Source of the DNA: Watersipora subatra
Taxonomy: Eukaryota; Bryozoa; Gymnolaemata; Cheilostomatida; Watersiporidae
DNA: 64,000 bases
Reading direction: 5' to 3'
Assembly: GCF_963576615.1 (NCBI RefSeq)
Contig: NC_088711.1
Span: forward strand, 40,916,621-40,980,620
Shown: positions 1-15,100 of the stretch, piece by piece
Layout of the letters: each line of letters opens with the position of its first letter
How positions within the stretch are numbered: the stretch's first letter is position 1
Translations under genes and position numbers: made by a program
The notes under the pieces: generated by a model
What the model was told of the DNA's origin: nothing
The model's database searches: none
The model's input: the letters and a program-made list of their open reading frames with translations, nothing else

Positions 1-232
1 GTTTCGCTGTCAAAAACATTGTCAAAGATTCGTGTTTTCGTTTGGAAATAAACGAGAAACCTGCATGGTTATGTGTTTAATATTGTTGAGATGTTTGTAG
101 TACAAAGCATAGAAATACTATATCTTTATGTCTAGTGAGTGACAGCATTAGTCTAAGAATTTAACCTAAACTGCTTGCAATAGATCTTCAAATTAACCTT
201 TTGATCAAAACAATGCCAAAAGTATAGCCTAC

Positions 233-344
233 CTGTAACCTGTCCGTGCACAGCAGATGTGAGGCCTGCTATGGGCTGAGGAGCTTGCTGTCGAGCAGCA
301 GGATCAAACATTGCACCATACTCAGTCTTCATCTTTTGCAAATC
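233..344 (-). CDS. Internal exon-like segment of an unrecognised gene
   Basis: On the minus strand this 112-nt segment is open, preceded by an AG acceptor (intron end ATATTTAG at 345-352) and followed by a GTAGGC donor (227-232). The reading frame begins DLQKMKTEYGAMFDP and continues through a Pro/Gln/Ala-rich stretch to a Thr-Gly end. TAF4 has already ended at 3,036 on the same strand, so this would belong to the next gene downstream, running off the left edge of the window. I do not recognise the family. The evidence is splice signals plus an open frame only, so it could be chance. Confidence 0.4.
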
Positions 345-3035
345 CTAAATATATTTTATTATTTAGTCTAAATTTGTGTTGTAGGGAAAATTGAGAAGGC
401 AAAGTTATGGAGTTACTTTTAAAAATGCTAAATATGAGGCAGTTTGCAGCTAATTGAAATCTATTATATAAATATATAGATGTATATATTTATATAATAG
501 ATTTACATAATATAATAATAAATATAAAAAAAAAATATATATAAAATGTATTCAACCGTAGAACTAAAAAGTTGGCAACATTTTATTACTATTTAGTTTC
601 GTACAGTTAAAACGACTACACTCATCAGATAAAAATTGCCCATTAAAATATGCTCTATTTAATGTAGGCATAATCAGATGGTTAACATGATTAGAGAGGA
701 TTATTTAAAATTACAGATGCAGCTTGTACAAATTTAAAACGGATTATTAAGAGTTACAGATATAGCTTGTAAAATTATGATGTTAAAGCTAGGAAAATGT
801 TGTTAAGTGACATGCCACTTAGAAAGCATTTCGCTTCTTTTCTTAAGAGATGATAAATGTGGTTTGTAAACTATAAAAAACTTTTCCCAAAGGCAAAGCT
901 CACACCTCCTGGATATATTATCAGTTTGTAAAATTTTCCAATCTATGTGGGGCTGTATATCATTGATGTAAGTTAGTAGAGCCAGTAGGCCTATCCGTTA
1001 CACACAAAGTATGAATGAAAGCCAGAGACATAAAAAGCACTATGAAATATTCAACTTTTTCGGTATGATCAATCTTATTGATTATGTTTTTGCAGTACTT
1101 TACCGGTTTCTTATTTTTTAACGTGCAAAACTAAAAGTGAACAATACTTTTCAATGATTGCAATCAAGAGTCTGATATCATAATGTTATCTATTAAAATA
1201 GATTAGCAGCTAATTCATGATAGAGGAGTGTTCGTAGATTTGTTACAAACACATCAAAACAGGATTGTTTGTCAAAAACACTAACACTAATTTTTTTTGC
1301 AAAATTAGAAAGAAATAAAAAGCAAATTAAAATTGTGATTGTTTTCCCGAAAATAACTAAGATTTAATTTTTCCATGTCAATCCTGTCATAAAGATAATA
1401 TTATTGGGCCTCTCTAATAATTTGTTTTAAACATTCCTCTTGAAAAGTTTGCAACAATAGCTACCATGTACATAACTAGTTTAATAATTATACGAATACA
1501 TATAGTTACATCGAATTGCACAATACTGAATGCGTTAACAGCATTTTTACATTAACTATTCCTAAACTTGTCAGAGAGTCAAATAGTAGATTCATCAGCA
1601 ACAATTACCGCTACGACCTTTTAAAAGGTTATGACGGGTTGTCAAAGCGCAGAGAGAAAATTACGATCGAATCCCTAAAAGCGCATTTGTTCCAAAAGGT
1701 CAAACTCTGAAGACGAACATCGATTTCAATTCCTAACACAAAACAATTACTCTCATTGCAACACTCAACTCTAAAAAAAGTTTGCTGTTTTAAAATAAAT
1801 TGTCACTAAAATGTATCAGCAACAAAACAACCAAATTGTGAGCATTTAGCGTGGTCAAACCTTATAATGACGTTCAAATCTATGCGGCGGCGTTCACCAT
1901 CTCTAGCGTTTCCAGTCCATTTGAATTTTGAATGTCAAAGCTGAGAATTGGCATGACAACGGGACGCTATAATAGACCGAGTACCTCACCACCAATGATA
2001 ATTGATATTCAACTTTAGAAACTGGGTTATGCGACGTATAAATGGTACAGAAAACTCCTAGTTTAAACTAAGAAGCTTAGTGTGTATGAGAGACCAGCTA
2101 CAGAAACACAGTGCATAGTAATGCTGTAATGTATTTCACGCAAACGCCAAAGTATCTTGCGTCAAGATGAACTTTATCGGAGCTAAGCAGACAACTCCGT
2201 GGCTTAATAAAAGGTTTACCAAGCAATAAAAAATACTAGTTGATTGATTGTATCCAAAAGTTTAGAAAGTATTATTTTGGCAGTTCAACTGTTTTTAATT
2301 CTTGTCACACTCTTCATTCTGACATTTAGATCAACCTTAAGATTGCTTATGTGCTATTGTCATTACAATTTCGTAAGCAAAATTTACAACATAAAACAAA
2401 AGCCAAGTATGCATCATCATCTATCAGATTTATTCAATTCCATAATAGACACCTGGAACTGTACAGAAAAAAGAAAATACTATATACATTCCATGATATA
2501 CATGTATATACACTTTGAACATTTTATAATCATCATGCAACCACAATCTAGTGAGCTAACAACAAAGCAATTATAAATGAATCAGCGCTGATGGAAGAAT
2601 AAAATTTGTTTAATTGACAATAATGATCATGATTGGATAAATCTCAATAGTCACAGCAGGGTTAAGTGCGGCACCTGCTCACATTTTGCCAACAAATGTC
2701 TGTGAACATTACCAGACACTGAAAATATCCCAAGACTCGAGCAGACTAACGTTACAGATCCTATGATTTCACTACGAGAATGCATAGCCAAACTTTCTAT
2801 GGTGCATGAAACAAAATCTGAAAATGATCTCTAACCCGTGCCTACCGAGGTGTTGGAATTGTATAGCATATACAACTAGAGATCATTAGATATAAATGTT
2901 CAAAATTCCCTAGTAAAGTAGTGCTAGCAATTAAATAGGGCCGAGTATAAAAATAGGGTTGCTAAACATTTCAATACAGCAGCAACCAGATGGTAAAAAA
3001 TAATATATTAATTAACGCTAGAGTCTAGTTTGATA
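345..3035. other. Gap between the left-edge exon and the TAF4 stop
   Basis: AT-rich sequence with no coding region I can support. It contains a perfect AT-rich inverted repeat at 457-504 (listed separately). The TAF4 3' UTR must occupy its right end. A minus-strand AATAAA (TTTATT on the plus strand near 2,429) is one possible polyadenylation signal but is about 600 nt from the stop. The 110-residue plus-strand open frame at 2,244-2,576 has no recognisable features. Confidence 0.5.
457..504. repeat. Perfect AT-rich inverted repeat, 22-bp arms
   Basis: Arms 457-478 and 483-504 are exact reverse complements separated by the 4-nt spacer GATG. Both arms are almost pure A/T. It could extrude as a cruciform or be the core of a small foldback element. 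No target-site duplication is evident. Confidence 0.85.
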
Positions 3036-3149
3036 TCACCGTAAGAAAGTTTTAAATAATGTTTCTGATTTATATGATTCTTTATCTTCCTCTAGTACAA
3101 AAGTTAAATCTCTAAGGACGACTCTCTTTAATCTTGGTCTGTTGTAACC
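3036..3149 (-). CDS. TAF4: TAF4 exon 13 (last exon, stop codon)
   Basis: The exon has 37 codons and TGA (3,036-3,038) after a TTTGCAG acceptor. It holds the RDLTFVLEEDKES motif and a C-terminal KTFLR, closely parallel to the extreme C-terminus of animal TAF4 proteins. It is too short to stand out as an open frame. Confidence 0.93.
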   Translation of the reverse strand, partial: GYNRPRLKRVVLRDLTFVLEEDKESYKSETLFKTFLR

Positions 3150-6100
3150 CTGCAAATCAGATAGAATAAATGACATAAATGACTGTATTTATACAGGTAG
3201 CCTGCTTGGCAAAAGAGTATCAAATACATGCTAGCAGCCAATTGAAGTCAGCTTACTCATAAAAGTAAGTGTTTTAGTAATCATTGTTCGATGGATTTAC
3301 TATTTTTGTTACGAGATAAACATCTTTATTGCGCAAGTCAAAGCTGATATGCAAGCATTTTTTCTTTATCCATTTATAGCTACAGACTGCACACTATTCT
3401 ATTGCTGACTCGGTGATGATCACTTACAGGTTTAGTGCTAATAAATTACTACCCATGTACAGTCATACCTCGACATACGAGTACTCCAACATATGCGAAA
3501 TCAAGATACAAGCAACATGTTGAGCAAGTTACTGCTTTGAGATACAAGAAGCTTTTGAGATACAAGCCGGTTCTCAATGGTCACTAAATGGCCAAGTATG
3601 CGAGAAGCCGCTTTCGAGAACGGCATCGCCCGATCTTTATCCTCGTATCAGTTTGAAAAGTTTTAAAAAGCTTGGCTAAAAGTTATAGTGACAGCGAGGT
3701 AAAAAAGGACCAAACTGACAACAGATAATAAAAAATGAAAATGACAGAAACAGAGGTTAAAATGAAATGTTTATGTTGCATTACATTGCGTCACAAATCT
3801 AGTGTACCGAACGCATTGTTGACAAGTCTCTCACACCGCTATTAGCCACGTCTGTCTCGAAGGTAGGAGCTCCATGCAGTACTGTACATAGTAATGTTGC
3901 ATTTTATTGTAAATCATAACCATTAAATAGGTAATTGTTTCGCTTTGTGAGCGTAGGCGCTTATTTACAAGTAAAAACAAGTTTTTCCATTGTAATATTC
4001 TATTTTAGGTGGTTTCTCATTGTATGGTAACATATTAATTTGGATGTAATTATTTTATAGAGCAAATATTGCATTGAGATTCGAGCACATTGACATACAA
4101 GCTCAGTTCCAGAACGCATTAAGATCGTAGGTTGAGGCGTGACTGTACCAACAATTACTGAGTACTGACCAATTACTGATTAAATACTGTTGTTTATAAG
4201 TACAATGTTAAACCAGCTTTCTACCAAATCTGTTCATGTCGCAGATCAGTCAAGACTTGAAAGTCAATATCCAGGCAATCTCAAAGCGAGATCTGGTCAG
4301 TCTTTCACAGACACCCAATATGCGCACGTTATTGCTGTATTTGTTTACAAAATTAAATATGATAATACAACAAAAACATTTTTTCAACAGCCATATTATT
4401 TATATTTCCACATTTTACTTTGGACTTGAACAGTAATGAGTGACGAAAGTGGCTGGTGGGTTAAATTTGATTCCATTCATAGTGATCTCCAGTCTGGTGA
4501 CGAAGTGGATGGTTTGCAATCTGAAGATGACTACAACAGCTGGTCAAAAACTGGCCAGAGTTGAAAGTAAGCTCAGGTTAGATAACACACTAACTGCCAG
4601 TTCTACTGATGAACAGCAGATATTATTCAAATTCCTATTTTGGTAGGTTGTTAGCTAAAGGCTTATATCCTGAAATTGAATGAAACCGCACCGTAGCCCT
4701 CAACCTATACGCTCAAGTTGAATGACAACTAGACTATGCTAGTAGAACAAAAGTGTGACTTACTTGATTACTAGTGGCAGCATTTGGAGAAGAAAAAGAA
4801 TTTGAGCTGCCGCTGCCTCCTGCTGCTGCTCCAGATATCTACAACCACAGATACCATCATCACAAATCGTTCCCTTGTCAATCAGATGTGAACTATAAAA
4901 CACTCATTTCAATAACAACTTACACCCTTAACAAATGACCTTATCACACACATACCAGCTCATCAAAGCGGCGTTTTTTCCTTGGTCCAATGGCAGCGAG
5001 TGCTGTTTTGTTAGCCTCTTGCTGCCGCATCTCCTCAAGCTCTTGTTCTTTCATCTACAGCAGCAGAAGTTCTAAGCTTAAATTATTGTTAAATAACCCC
5101 CATAACTAATTCTATCCAGATAGCAACCAATCATAACCTGCACACGATGCTTGTGGTTCTACTTTGAACCTAGACTGCAATTTTACAAGACTATTTTTCG
5201 TGGAGGATAGTCCAGTAGCCAGATACCAAATTTGTATCTATCGTTTTATGACTATACGTACAACATATTTTTAAAGCTTTCAGTAGCTATGGTACTCGTG
5301 TTATTAACATGTTATTAGCTATCAAAATAATTCTCAACAACTGTTTTGTATGCACTGCATAGTAAAGATACATGTCTTATTTATAGTGTCTCGAGAACAC
5401 AAAACATGACTAGTTAAGCCTGAGCATTTATTCTGAATGTACAAATTCATACAGAATGTTATTTCTAAGGCATTTAAACAAGAGATATTTCTGCTTTACT
5501 GCCCCAATAACTCCAAACTGATACTAGCAACTTGAAGCAAATATTTGAGATTGCGATTCATATGCGTCTTTTGACCACAAGCCATGTACTATAAAGGTTA
5601 TGATATGCTAGTATAATTAAAAAAATTGATTGCTGCAATGCAAGCGAATACACTTTATAAGTCTATCAAAGAGGGACATACCTCTCTAGCTTTCAGCTTT
5701 AATTTGGCTTGTTCAGGATCCTCAGTCTTGGATCTGCTTTTTGCCGCTTTTAAGAGCACCTCTCGCTCTGAATCATCGTGCTTTTTCCGCTCCAACTTGT
5801 CCAATTCTTCGAGAAACTTTAATTGGGATCTAACATCGTGTGTCGCATCAAAACGTTTGTCCATCTGCCACAAAAATGCATTAACATACAATCATGATAC
5901 ATCAAATTTTTGACATGTCAAGGCTGGCAAACATTGTATCGCAGTATGTCGAGGTTGTTCTCGCAGCGATTATTATGTTATCAGAGACGATCACCGATGT
6001 AGTGTGAAATCACTGCCGATACACTGTCATACAGTGTGTATCGGACTTTAGAGAAAATTTGACCATTTAACAGAAAACTGAATGGCTTATTTTGGCCATA

Positions 6101-9100
6101 GTCACTGGGTTAATCAATGGTTCACAGCAATTTCCTGCTATGGTTGGTTATAACAGCAGGCTACCGTTTGAACTTTGTCAAATGTTAATACACGCAAAGC
6201 GTTCTTTTCCGCAACCATCATGGGATACTCCATGATAGTTTTAGACCTCTAGAGAAAATTGACCTTTGCCATACTACAGCTATTAACCAGCTTGCAGCGT
6301 TAGCTGAGGATAAATGATGTTGCCCATGTATATATTGTATATATTATTGCTAGTAAAAACAATAAATTCATTTTGCATCTTATACTAAGGAATAATAAAT
6401 AAATACATGTACAGTAAATCCCTCACTTTTATGATTCATGGGGACCGGCGTTTCCCATGATAAGTGAAAATACGTGAAATAGAAACTAATTTTCAAAGTG
6501 TATGTACGAGTCAAATTTTAACACCAAAACATATAAGCAAATTGTAATTATTTTGATTGATTCGCAGTATATATTTTAACTTCAGTCCCAGTATTTTAAG
6601 CCAGAGAACACACCTACATAATACGGGGGGGTTGAGTTCGGACTTGATATGTTCTGAATATTAACTGGGTTCATTGTGAAAAGGAAGTCACTTTTTGTAA
6701 GTGTATTTCATGTATGTACATTTTACATATTTTAATTCTTTTATTGTCCTTCAATTAATTTTCTCTTTCTTTTTATTGTTTTAACTAACATCTTTTAACC
6801 GCAAAGTACTGAAGCCATATAAGGTAAGCCACAACGTAGCGAGAGACTACTGTACAACCCGTCTTCATAGAAAGCATGAAACGCAACAATGTCAAAGAAT
6901 CTTTCAAAAGGTTGCCAACAAGAAACTTCCCGTCTGCAACATCCACAATAACATCCTAAAAATCTATCACAAAGCACTGAAGATGTGTTAACAAAGTAAG
7001 GACTATCCGAGTTTCAGAGGATCCGCACAACTTATGACTATTTATATGATGAAAAGTTAGCAAGGATAATAAACAGATTACAACAAAGTATGCTGAGTAA
7101 TTTTTTAATCTATTTTCAAAACATAGTCCAAAGTCTGCTTTATAGCCAAGTTTTAACATTTAATAAAGGGTAAAGAGATGCACATCGCATTGGAAGCTCT
7201 TTGAATGAAATTTGAAACAGTTTCAAGTAGACTAGCTGTTTTAGAATTCATGGCAGCTGCAGACTATTATTGTACAAATACAAGTAGATTCCATAAAGCA
7301 TCGTTAAAAACATGTGGAACAGGGTCGCAGAATCGCAGCACCCTGTGGATGAGAAGTAACAGCTATTATCTTACCCTGTATATATCAAGTCTGTGCTCCG
7401 CCGCTAATGATACCTTTTCAGTGAGATGCCGCAGCCGCTCCTCACACGCGTGAGACACGAGACTTATCACATCACTGTTCACGTCTCGTATTCCTCGTTG
7501 AAGCGCTGTCAAAAATGTGGCCATGTTACTCAAAACACAAGGATGTGCATAACAAGACAAGAAAGAGCTTGATGCCCATATGGCTCAGCACAAAAAGATC
7601 AATGGTATATGCTTCCCTATGCGTGTCATACAATCTATTCAGATCTCTTTATCAATCCTCATATCTATTCATCAGATTCTCGTACTTCAAAACGTTTGGA
7701 AAGACAGACATGTTGAACATTTCTTTATAACGTATTTGAGACATTTGTTAACATTTAGTGCAAATTTTTAAATTTCTTATTCATTATGTTCCTAATAACC
7801 ACGAATAGGGATTATAGGAATCTGGTGCAAATAGCAATTAGGAGTTGCGACTTCACGTCAAATGCTTTTCATAAAACCTTTGCTGTCCTTTATTAATACT
7901 AGCGTATGGTTTTATTTGGTAGATAATACTGACTTTTAATAAGCAGATTAGCTTACTTAAATCTTAGTATAACGTTTTAAGTTGTGAATCTATAAAGAAA
8001 TACTGTAATACGTGCAACAAACAATAATTATTTCATTCAACTACTCAGCATGAGTCGGATAAAACAACAAATAAAAACAGTATGGAATGTTGCATTTCAT
8101 CTAATGTTTATAACATATGATTTTACTTCCATCATAAACAGGTTGCAAAATGTAAAAACTAGCGATGCACTGTTCAACATAATATGACTGTCACCCTGTG
8201 AATCATGTTCCTGAAGTAACTTTTTCATTTATCTCATTACTGGAACATATGTTTAGTTAAGTGCGACAAAACAACCTTTGATTAAACAACCATTTTGGAC
8301 ATTTTGTTTGTTGTCATTTGAAATTTGACAGAAAATAATTTTTGAAGCATTCAATTCATTTTAATTTTGTTTGTTTATACGAGCAAGAAATTTTAGAAAA
8401 TAGATTTACCATATAGAAGTATGAATCTGTGTGTGCACGAGGGTGTACGTCTGCACTAGCGCATTCGTTCAATTCAAGATTAGAACAGTATACTTCACAC
8501 AAAAATGATATTTTGACAGAAGCCCATTTATTCAGCTTTGTGGTACTTTCTGAGAGTAGCAACTTTTGCAACATTATGAAAAATATTTAAGACAGTTTTT
8601 GAGCCATTTGAGATAAAAGAACGAAGTCTTAAAATTTACTCAAATTTGCGCAGAGTAGAATTATAATCTGGCCAATTCCCAGTGAGATTCAGATATGGTG
8701 CATCCACTGCATTGATATTCATAGCATGAAGTGAACGATTTTTATATAGAAGACAGCAGAAAAGTCCCTTGCTATGTAGTTGCATCAGTTAAATTGAAAA
8801 TTTAATCCACCGAGACGCTAGGTATATTTCTGCAAATGACTATTGCAAACTACTATTGTCTCTTGCAAATTATATTTGGGTCTATTACATTGGTCATTAT
8901 TTTGTAAACAAAACTTGATGTTCTGGTATAATCTAGTGGCATGCATGCACAATGAAAATTCTCATATAGTAAACACATGGCTACAATCAACTTCAAATTG
9001 AACTCGGCAGGCATTTTCAAGTCAGCCTAGGAAGAGATTTGTGTGAAAAGCTTCTGCACCAGAATAGAAAATTTTGTAAGGCAAAAAGGTTTATTTAGAT

Positions 9101-12100
9101 TTTATTTAAATTTAAATTCTACTGAAACTTGTCAAACTGCTTGCACCACCAACAACAAAAACAATTCAACACTAGGAATGTTACAATATTATACATAGTC
9201 AATTGATAGTCAAAATATTGCTCAAGGTTTAAAAGAGATCTCACCAAGCTGACGTATTTTTTGTGCCAACGGTGTGTGAGAGAGAAAAACATCATCTCTG
9301 CATGACCTTAGCTGTCCAGAGCTATCAGGCACAGCCGCCAATATATTTTTTGTTTCTTCAGAAAGATTAACTCCTCCCATAGTTGCGACATCATTGATGT
9401 CATCGTCATCCCTAAGATGAGATCCAAGCAATAGTAACCATACGATGGAATGCATACAATGGTTTCAATGCAGCGGTACTTATCTATTGGTACTCACGTA
9501 ACAGTATCTATGGTACATCACAGTATCCAATTTGACGGTATTAATGCAATGCTACACAAACAATTGCATTTTTGCAAAAGTCCCTACACAATGTTGTAAA
9601 TTTAAAACAGTTTAGAGTCTGCCGCCCCTTTCTGTTCTACATTTGACTGTGTGTTTAGTGTCACAGAATGATATGGTACAATTTTGTTGATATATTTTCC
9701 CATTTTTTATTTCACTAGTTCTATTTTTACCCTGAACAAAAAATATGGATGAAAAAAAACTTCGAATAAAAAGTACAAATTTTAATAAAAATATAACATA
9801 CTAATTAGTTACTAAGTGACCAGCGCAGGAGACTGCCAGAACTTTACGTTACACACATATATTAACTTGTATACATTTGTATATTAACCCTTTGAACCCG
9901 GGCCATCTTATCTTATCTGGCGTCTTAAGTCTGTCCAGTATCCCTGGGTATTTTGCAAAAAAGTAGGACATTTTGAAACTTCTATTAAATATATCTAAAT
10001 CTCATGTCTAAATGATATTTGGTGAAACACTGGTAAACAAGTCCAAAAAACAGCAAATGTTACCAAACCAAAAAGGTTTTTCAGTTTCAGTTTTTCGTTC
10101 TGGAACCTTAAAAATTAATACGATTTTAACAATATCTGAAAATGTTTGCAGTATCATCATATCCATCGAGCACACATCCATCATCATTTTCTGACTTGAA
10201 ATCATCAGCCAAAATAAAATTAGTATTATATAATTCTTCATCTACATCACAATCATTCATCGCATACCAACAAATGAGTCGAGTCATATCAAATTTGTTT
10301 ATGGTATCATCCAACTGAAATTGTTATAATCACGAGGGAAGTTGATACAGATATTTAAAATAGGTAAATATTTGAAGTAAATTTTCCAGTCTAACGCCCT
10401 TTACTCTTTCACTTCGCATTAAATTCTGACCAAATGATTATTCTGACAGAATTAATTCAAACGAATTGTCGAAAAATCGATATACCACTAGTGTTTAAGA
10501 AATATCTCAAGAATCAAAATAGATATCGTTTTACTGTAAAATGCATCTTATTCAGAACAAAATTCTCTACAACTTAAGTATTAAACTTTTTAGTGAATCG
10601 CACTGTCGCAAAACCTCTGACGCTCTCTTTGCATTGAACGAATGCGGTGTTTCTTATTCCCATGAAGATAACGATCTGGTTTTCCGTTTGATGATAATTA
10701 GAAATGGAATTGCTGAGCCAAAAGATTTACTATTGGTTGCACGTGATTGGTAACAAGGTTGTTTCATTTGGATCAAAATTTGATTGGTCGAGCTAATGTG
10801 TGGGCTTTGTAATGAAAAGAAAAGTAAAACCCTATTGATAAGCCGATACATCGGTTAACGGTCTGTACTTATATTACTGCGAAAGCCGATATATCAGCTT
10901 ACGGTAGCGAAAGAGTTAAGAATTAATTTGATTGGTTTGAGCAGCCATTTAAAAACAGCATTTGTAAACAGAGCCGCGTGAATGTAGGTATATCAGTCGT
11001 ACAAGTTTTTGACACACTCTATGCAACACCGGAATGCCAGCCATCAGGGTTCCAAGGGTTCAAAGCTTTTTGAAATTTTATTTATTCAATTTTATTCTCT
11101 TTTCATCAGGACAAACAATGCCAATTGTTGGACCCTGCAGAATGTGTCAGAGGGCTTGTTTAATCAAAAAATACAACTTTGCAATTTGTGGCAATGCACA
11201 AGGCCTTGCAAGGAGAGGTATGAAGCACCAAAAGGGTTGAATTATATATTAATTAACAGTAGAAAAAGAACTGCCTTTTTAAATTTGTGCGTTAGATATG
11301 TCTAATTGTATTAACGCTAAAGCAGTTTAGACCTGTTTACAGCCAATAGTAATACTTCTGTTGACTGCTATGGCTGTGATGTTTAAATTTATTAGTGCAG
11401 TATTGTCAGAACCTCCAACACTTTAGCTAGAGAAAAACATGAAGCATTGAAAGCTGTTGATTTCGATGCTATCACTATCTCTGTACACTAACCTATCACT
11501 GATTAAAAAGATCTAATGTAAGAAATCAAGCTTAGATATCAAGAATCAAGCTTCAACCCATCATTGAAAATAACATTGGAAATTTCAGATACTTTTACCA
11601 ACTTTTTGCAAAGTTGTCTTATCTTTTGACTGTTTGTGCAGCCAGCTTGTTTTCACATGCTCAGCATACTTGTATTTGAATGTAAACATATTAAATGCAA
11701 TTAATGTTGCATCAGTAGGTGTATCTGTCAATTAGTGAACTGAACTTTAAAAAACAGCAGATGCATGAAGAGATCCCTTACTTGAGATCTAATCGCTGCT
11801 TCCCTTTAGGCGCATTTGATGGCATGGCTGTTGGTAGGCGGGAATGAACTAATGGTTGACGCATTGGGCTGGCATTGAGGGTGGGACGTATGACCTGTTG
11901 CGCACCCACCCCACCAGGAATAAATTGAGCTTGTGTCTTTGGCATTTGACTCGTCACCGGCTTCGTAGTTGGCTACAAAAAAAAGTAACAACCTGATTCG
12001 ATAGCTTCAAGACTCAACAGCAAACACCTGTATTATGGAGTCACTGTAGTCAACATGATTGTTGCAAGTCTTTGATACAATAATCCACATCCACGATATA

Positions 12101-15100
12101 ATCAAAGCATATGCTGGGCTTACACATTTCGTCTTCAGCGACAAATGAAAGCGCATAAATGGTCGTTTGGTTTCCATTTTTTTTGTAATAAATATAAAAA
12201 TATTGCAACATTTTTCATTTTTATGTTTTCAACGTAATAACTATGAAAAACTCATACCAAATATTTTTGAAAATAAGTGTATAAAAATACAGCGTGAATA
12301 GCCACCTCACGATACCGTAACTAAACGTCAACTGGCAGAGGCCACAACAGGCCTAATAAAAGCTCGCAATTCTGAATGCTTGCTTTTATACGCTTTTGCA
12401 GTAACCCCATTTGCACTAAAATTTTAAACAAGCCGCGTAAAGACAACTCACAAAAAGTCACGAGTAAAAATGATATATTTAGACAAGCTGTAAAGCTTGT
12501 TCTGAACAAAGCTCGTCGTTGCTGGTTGTCTGAAGCTTTGTGTTGTTGCCTGATTTGCTACTAACATGTTATATGATGTGAAGAACAAACCTCAAATACA
12601 CAAGAGGAACAGTCTTCAAGTGGTATTTGACTTCCTCCTTACACACAAGGATAAATGTATTTAGAGAACATATTTATGAAACTAACAAACACACGTTGAC
12701 TGATTCCTTTGCTGATATAAAATTCTTAAAAGCCATGCGACAGACAGGGTCCTAGCAAGGGACTAGTAAGGCAAATAATAAAACAAGTGTTATATTTAAT
12801 AGCGATGTAAAATAATTCCAACCAAATCTGCATAACTTATTTTAACCTAGCCAGTCTGTAGCAGGTATTTTGACAAAAATTTCATCCTCATATTTGGTTT
12901 TCTGGTTAGTAAGGTGAAACAGCAGTGTTTTTTGTCATCTTGAGATATCAACACCTAGAGTACCCGAGAGGTAGAGTTTACTATAAAGACATTCTGTTAA
13001 TACACCTGTTCCAACATATTTAGGCCACAAGACATGCCAGTACTAGTAGGTAGCAGGTTACGTGCATAAAAAGCAAACTAAAAGCTGGTATCTAATAGTG
13101 ACAAAGTTTCTGTAAACTATGCAGTCAATGTCACGATCAACTTTTGCTCACCCATTGTAAAATTAGCCAAATGTGTACAGACTACGGATAGTCTAAGTAA
13201 AGAAATTGCCACTAAATGTGTAACTATGACACAATAACAGTTTTTATACCAAATGATCATCAGAGGTGTATTTTCAGTTACCTCATGTTAAAACAAGGCA
13301 ACTCATAAGTGCTGGAGACAAATGAGGTTTTAAATGCTAAGTACACATGATAACCTAAAGACCACGTTATTCAGAATGCTTGTAATCACTAAATGACATT
13401 AAATGACTAAATGCTCATTAAAATCAACAAATAATGTTTTCATTAGGTCCATAAAAACATGTTCAATGTTGGAGTGGTATGTTTGGGTAACTAAGAGTGT
13501 AACACAAAGTGTTATTATAAAAGTTGGCTTTTGAAACTTTTGAGATAGTGTAGAGAGCTAACGAATGACGTTGCTCTCAATAACCTGTTAATGAACACAT
13601 TCATGAACATGTGATGGACCGGTATTTCTATCACTGAATGTCTTTTGCCAAGGCTGTCATCAATCGAAGCTATCGTTCGCTCTAAGTGTATCACATTATA
13701 GGAAAATGCTAAATATTTCTAACTGATAGATATTAGGTATATTGAAAAATATGTGTATCACTGTACAATCAAACTCCGAGTTCTGACAACCATACACAAA
13801 TTTTTGACATAAATGTATAATTTGTCTCAATATACGAATAAAATTTTAGCATACGACATTCGGAGTAGCTTAAAAATTAGTTTTGTACGTAAAAGTAAAA
13901 TAGCTGGTTGAGATTAAAAATAAAACGTAAAACTTTGCAAAAATATATAAATTATGTTAATTTAAAATACATTTATAGTGTAAGTTAAAGTGAGCGACTT
14001 TACGTACTTCAACCACTCACTCTATCACCGCAGCCTTGACAATGCAAAAATCAGTGAACTAGTGAGCATATTTATTTTATCCCTTATCCCAAACAAATTT
14101 GAAAACAAAACAGGACTATACCACAACGGAAGACATGGCAAGCCAAACTATATGCCCATGTGTCCGAGTACGAACGATTTCTAACATAATACTCAAATAT
14201 TCATGATCCTCAAGTAAAACCTTAGTAAGTGCAAGGAAATTAATGTTACCCTTACAATTCTATTAACAGAACTGGTAACGACAAGCTAATGCAGACGAGA
14301 ATCTTACCCGTATGATATTCTGAGTTGGTGTTATAGAAGTAGAGGAAGAGTTCGAAGCGGGCACCGTTGGTCCTAAACCCTCTATCGTCAATTCGTTACG
14401 TTTTATAGCTTTGCGTAGTTCTGGAAGACTCTTCTGAAAAAGTAACCACAATAGAGAACAGAGAGGCCAACAATAGCTGCACAACGCACCACAATGGCAG
14501 GCAAATTCTTCTAATACTCTGACATCTTTGCGGGTCATTCCGCACAGGACACAAAGTGTAAGCTTAGATCAGCTTACAGAGTGCCAATCAGAAATGGAAT
14601 AAGTAAAATCTACCAAAATGTCCACCGGTGAAGAAGCAGCCAAGTCGGAAATCATCTCTAATACAGTTTAAGGTAATAATTAACTTTTTCTTGAACTAAA
14701 CACTCTTTGCGGAGGTGTATTTTGAAGTGTCAAATTTTCAGGTTACATAAAACCCCCTAATATCTCCCAAATTAGAGAACATAAATGAAATGCTAAACGT
14801 AGCAGTTACTAGCGTTGATATAAAATCATCACATCAACATTCTACTCATCTACTGTGTATTTCAACTGTCAGCACAAAACAATAACAAACAAAAGAAATC
14901 TTACCGCGATAATAAAACTAAGGGGCGTATCATGAAGACTTCACACAACACAAATCCATAAATTATCAGTTATAGATTACATTATGAACAAAAAGCAGAT
15001 TTATGTGAGACATTTTCATGCCATCTTCTGGGCTAACGAAAAGCTCTCAAACTTGGCTATTGATTAACATTGATCAGCAGTTTTTCCTACTTGAACAAAG

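Noticed and set aside
2244..2576. 110-residue plus-strand open frame
   Set aside because: AT-rich and hydrophobic by composition, it has no motif and lies in the likely TAF4 3' flank on the other strand.
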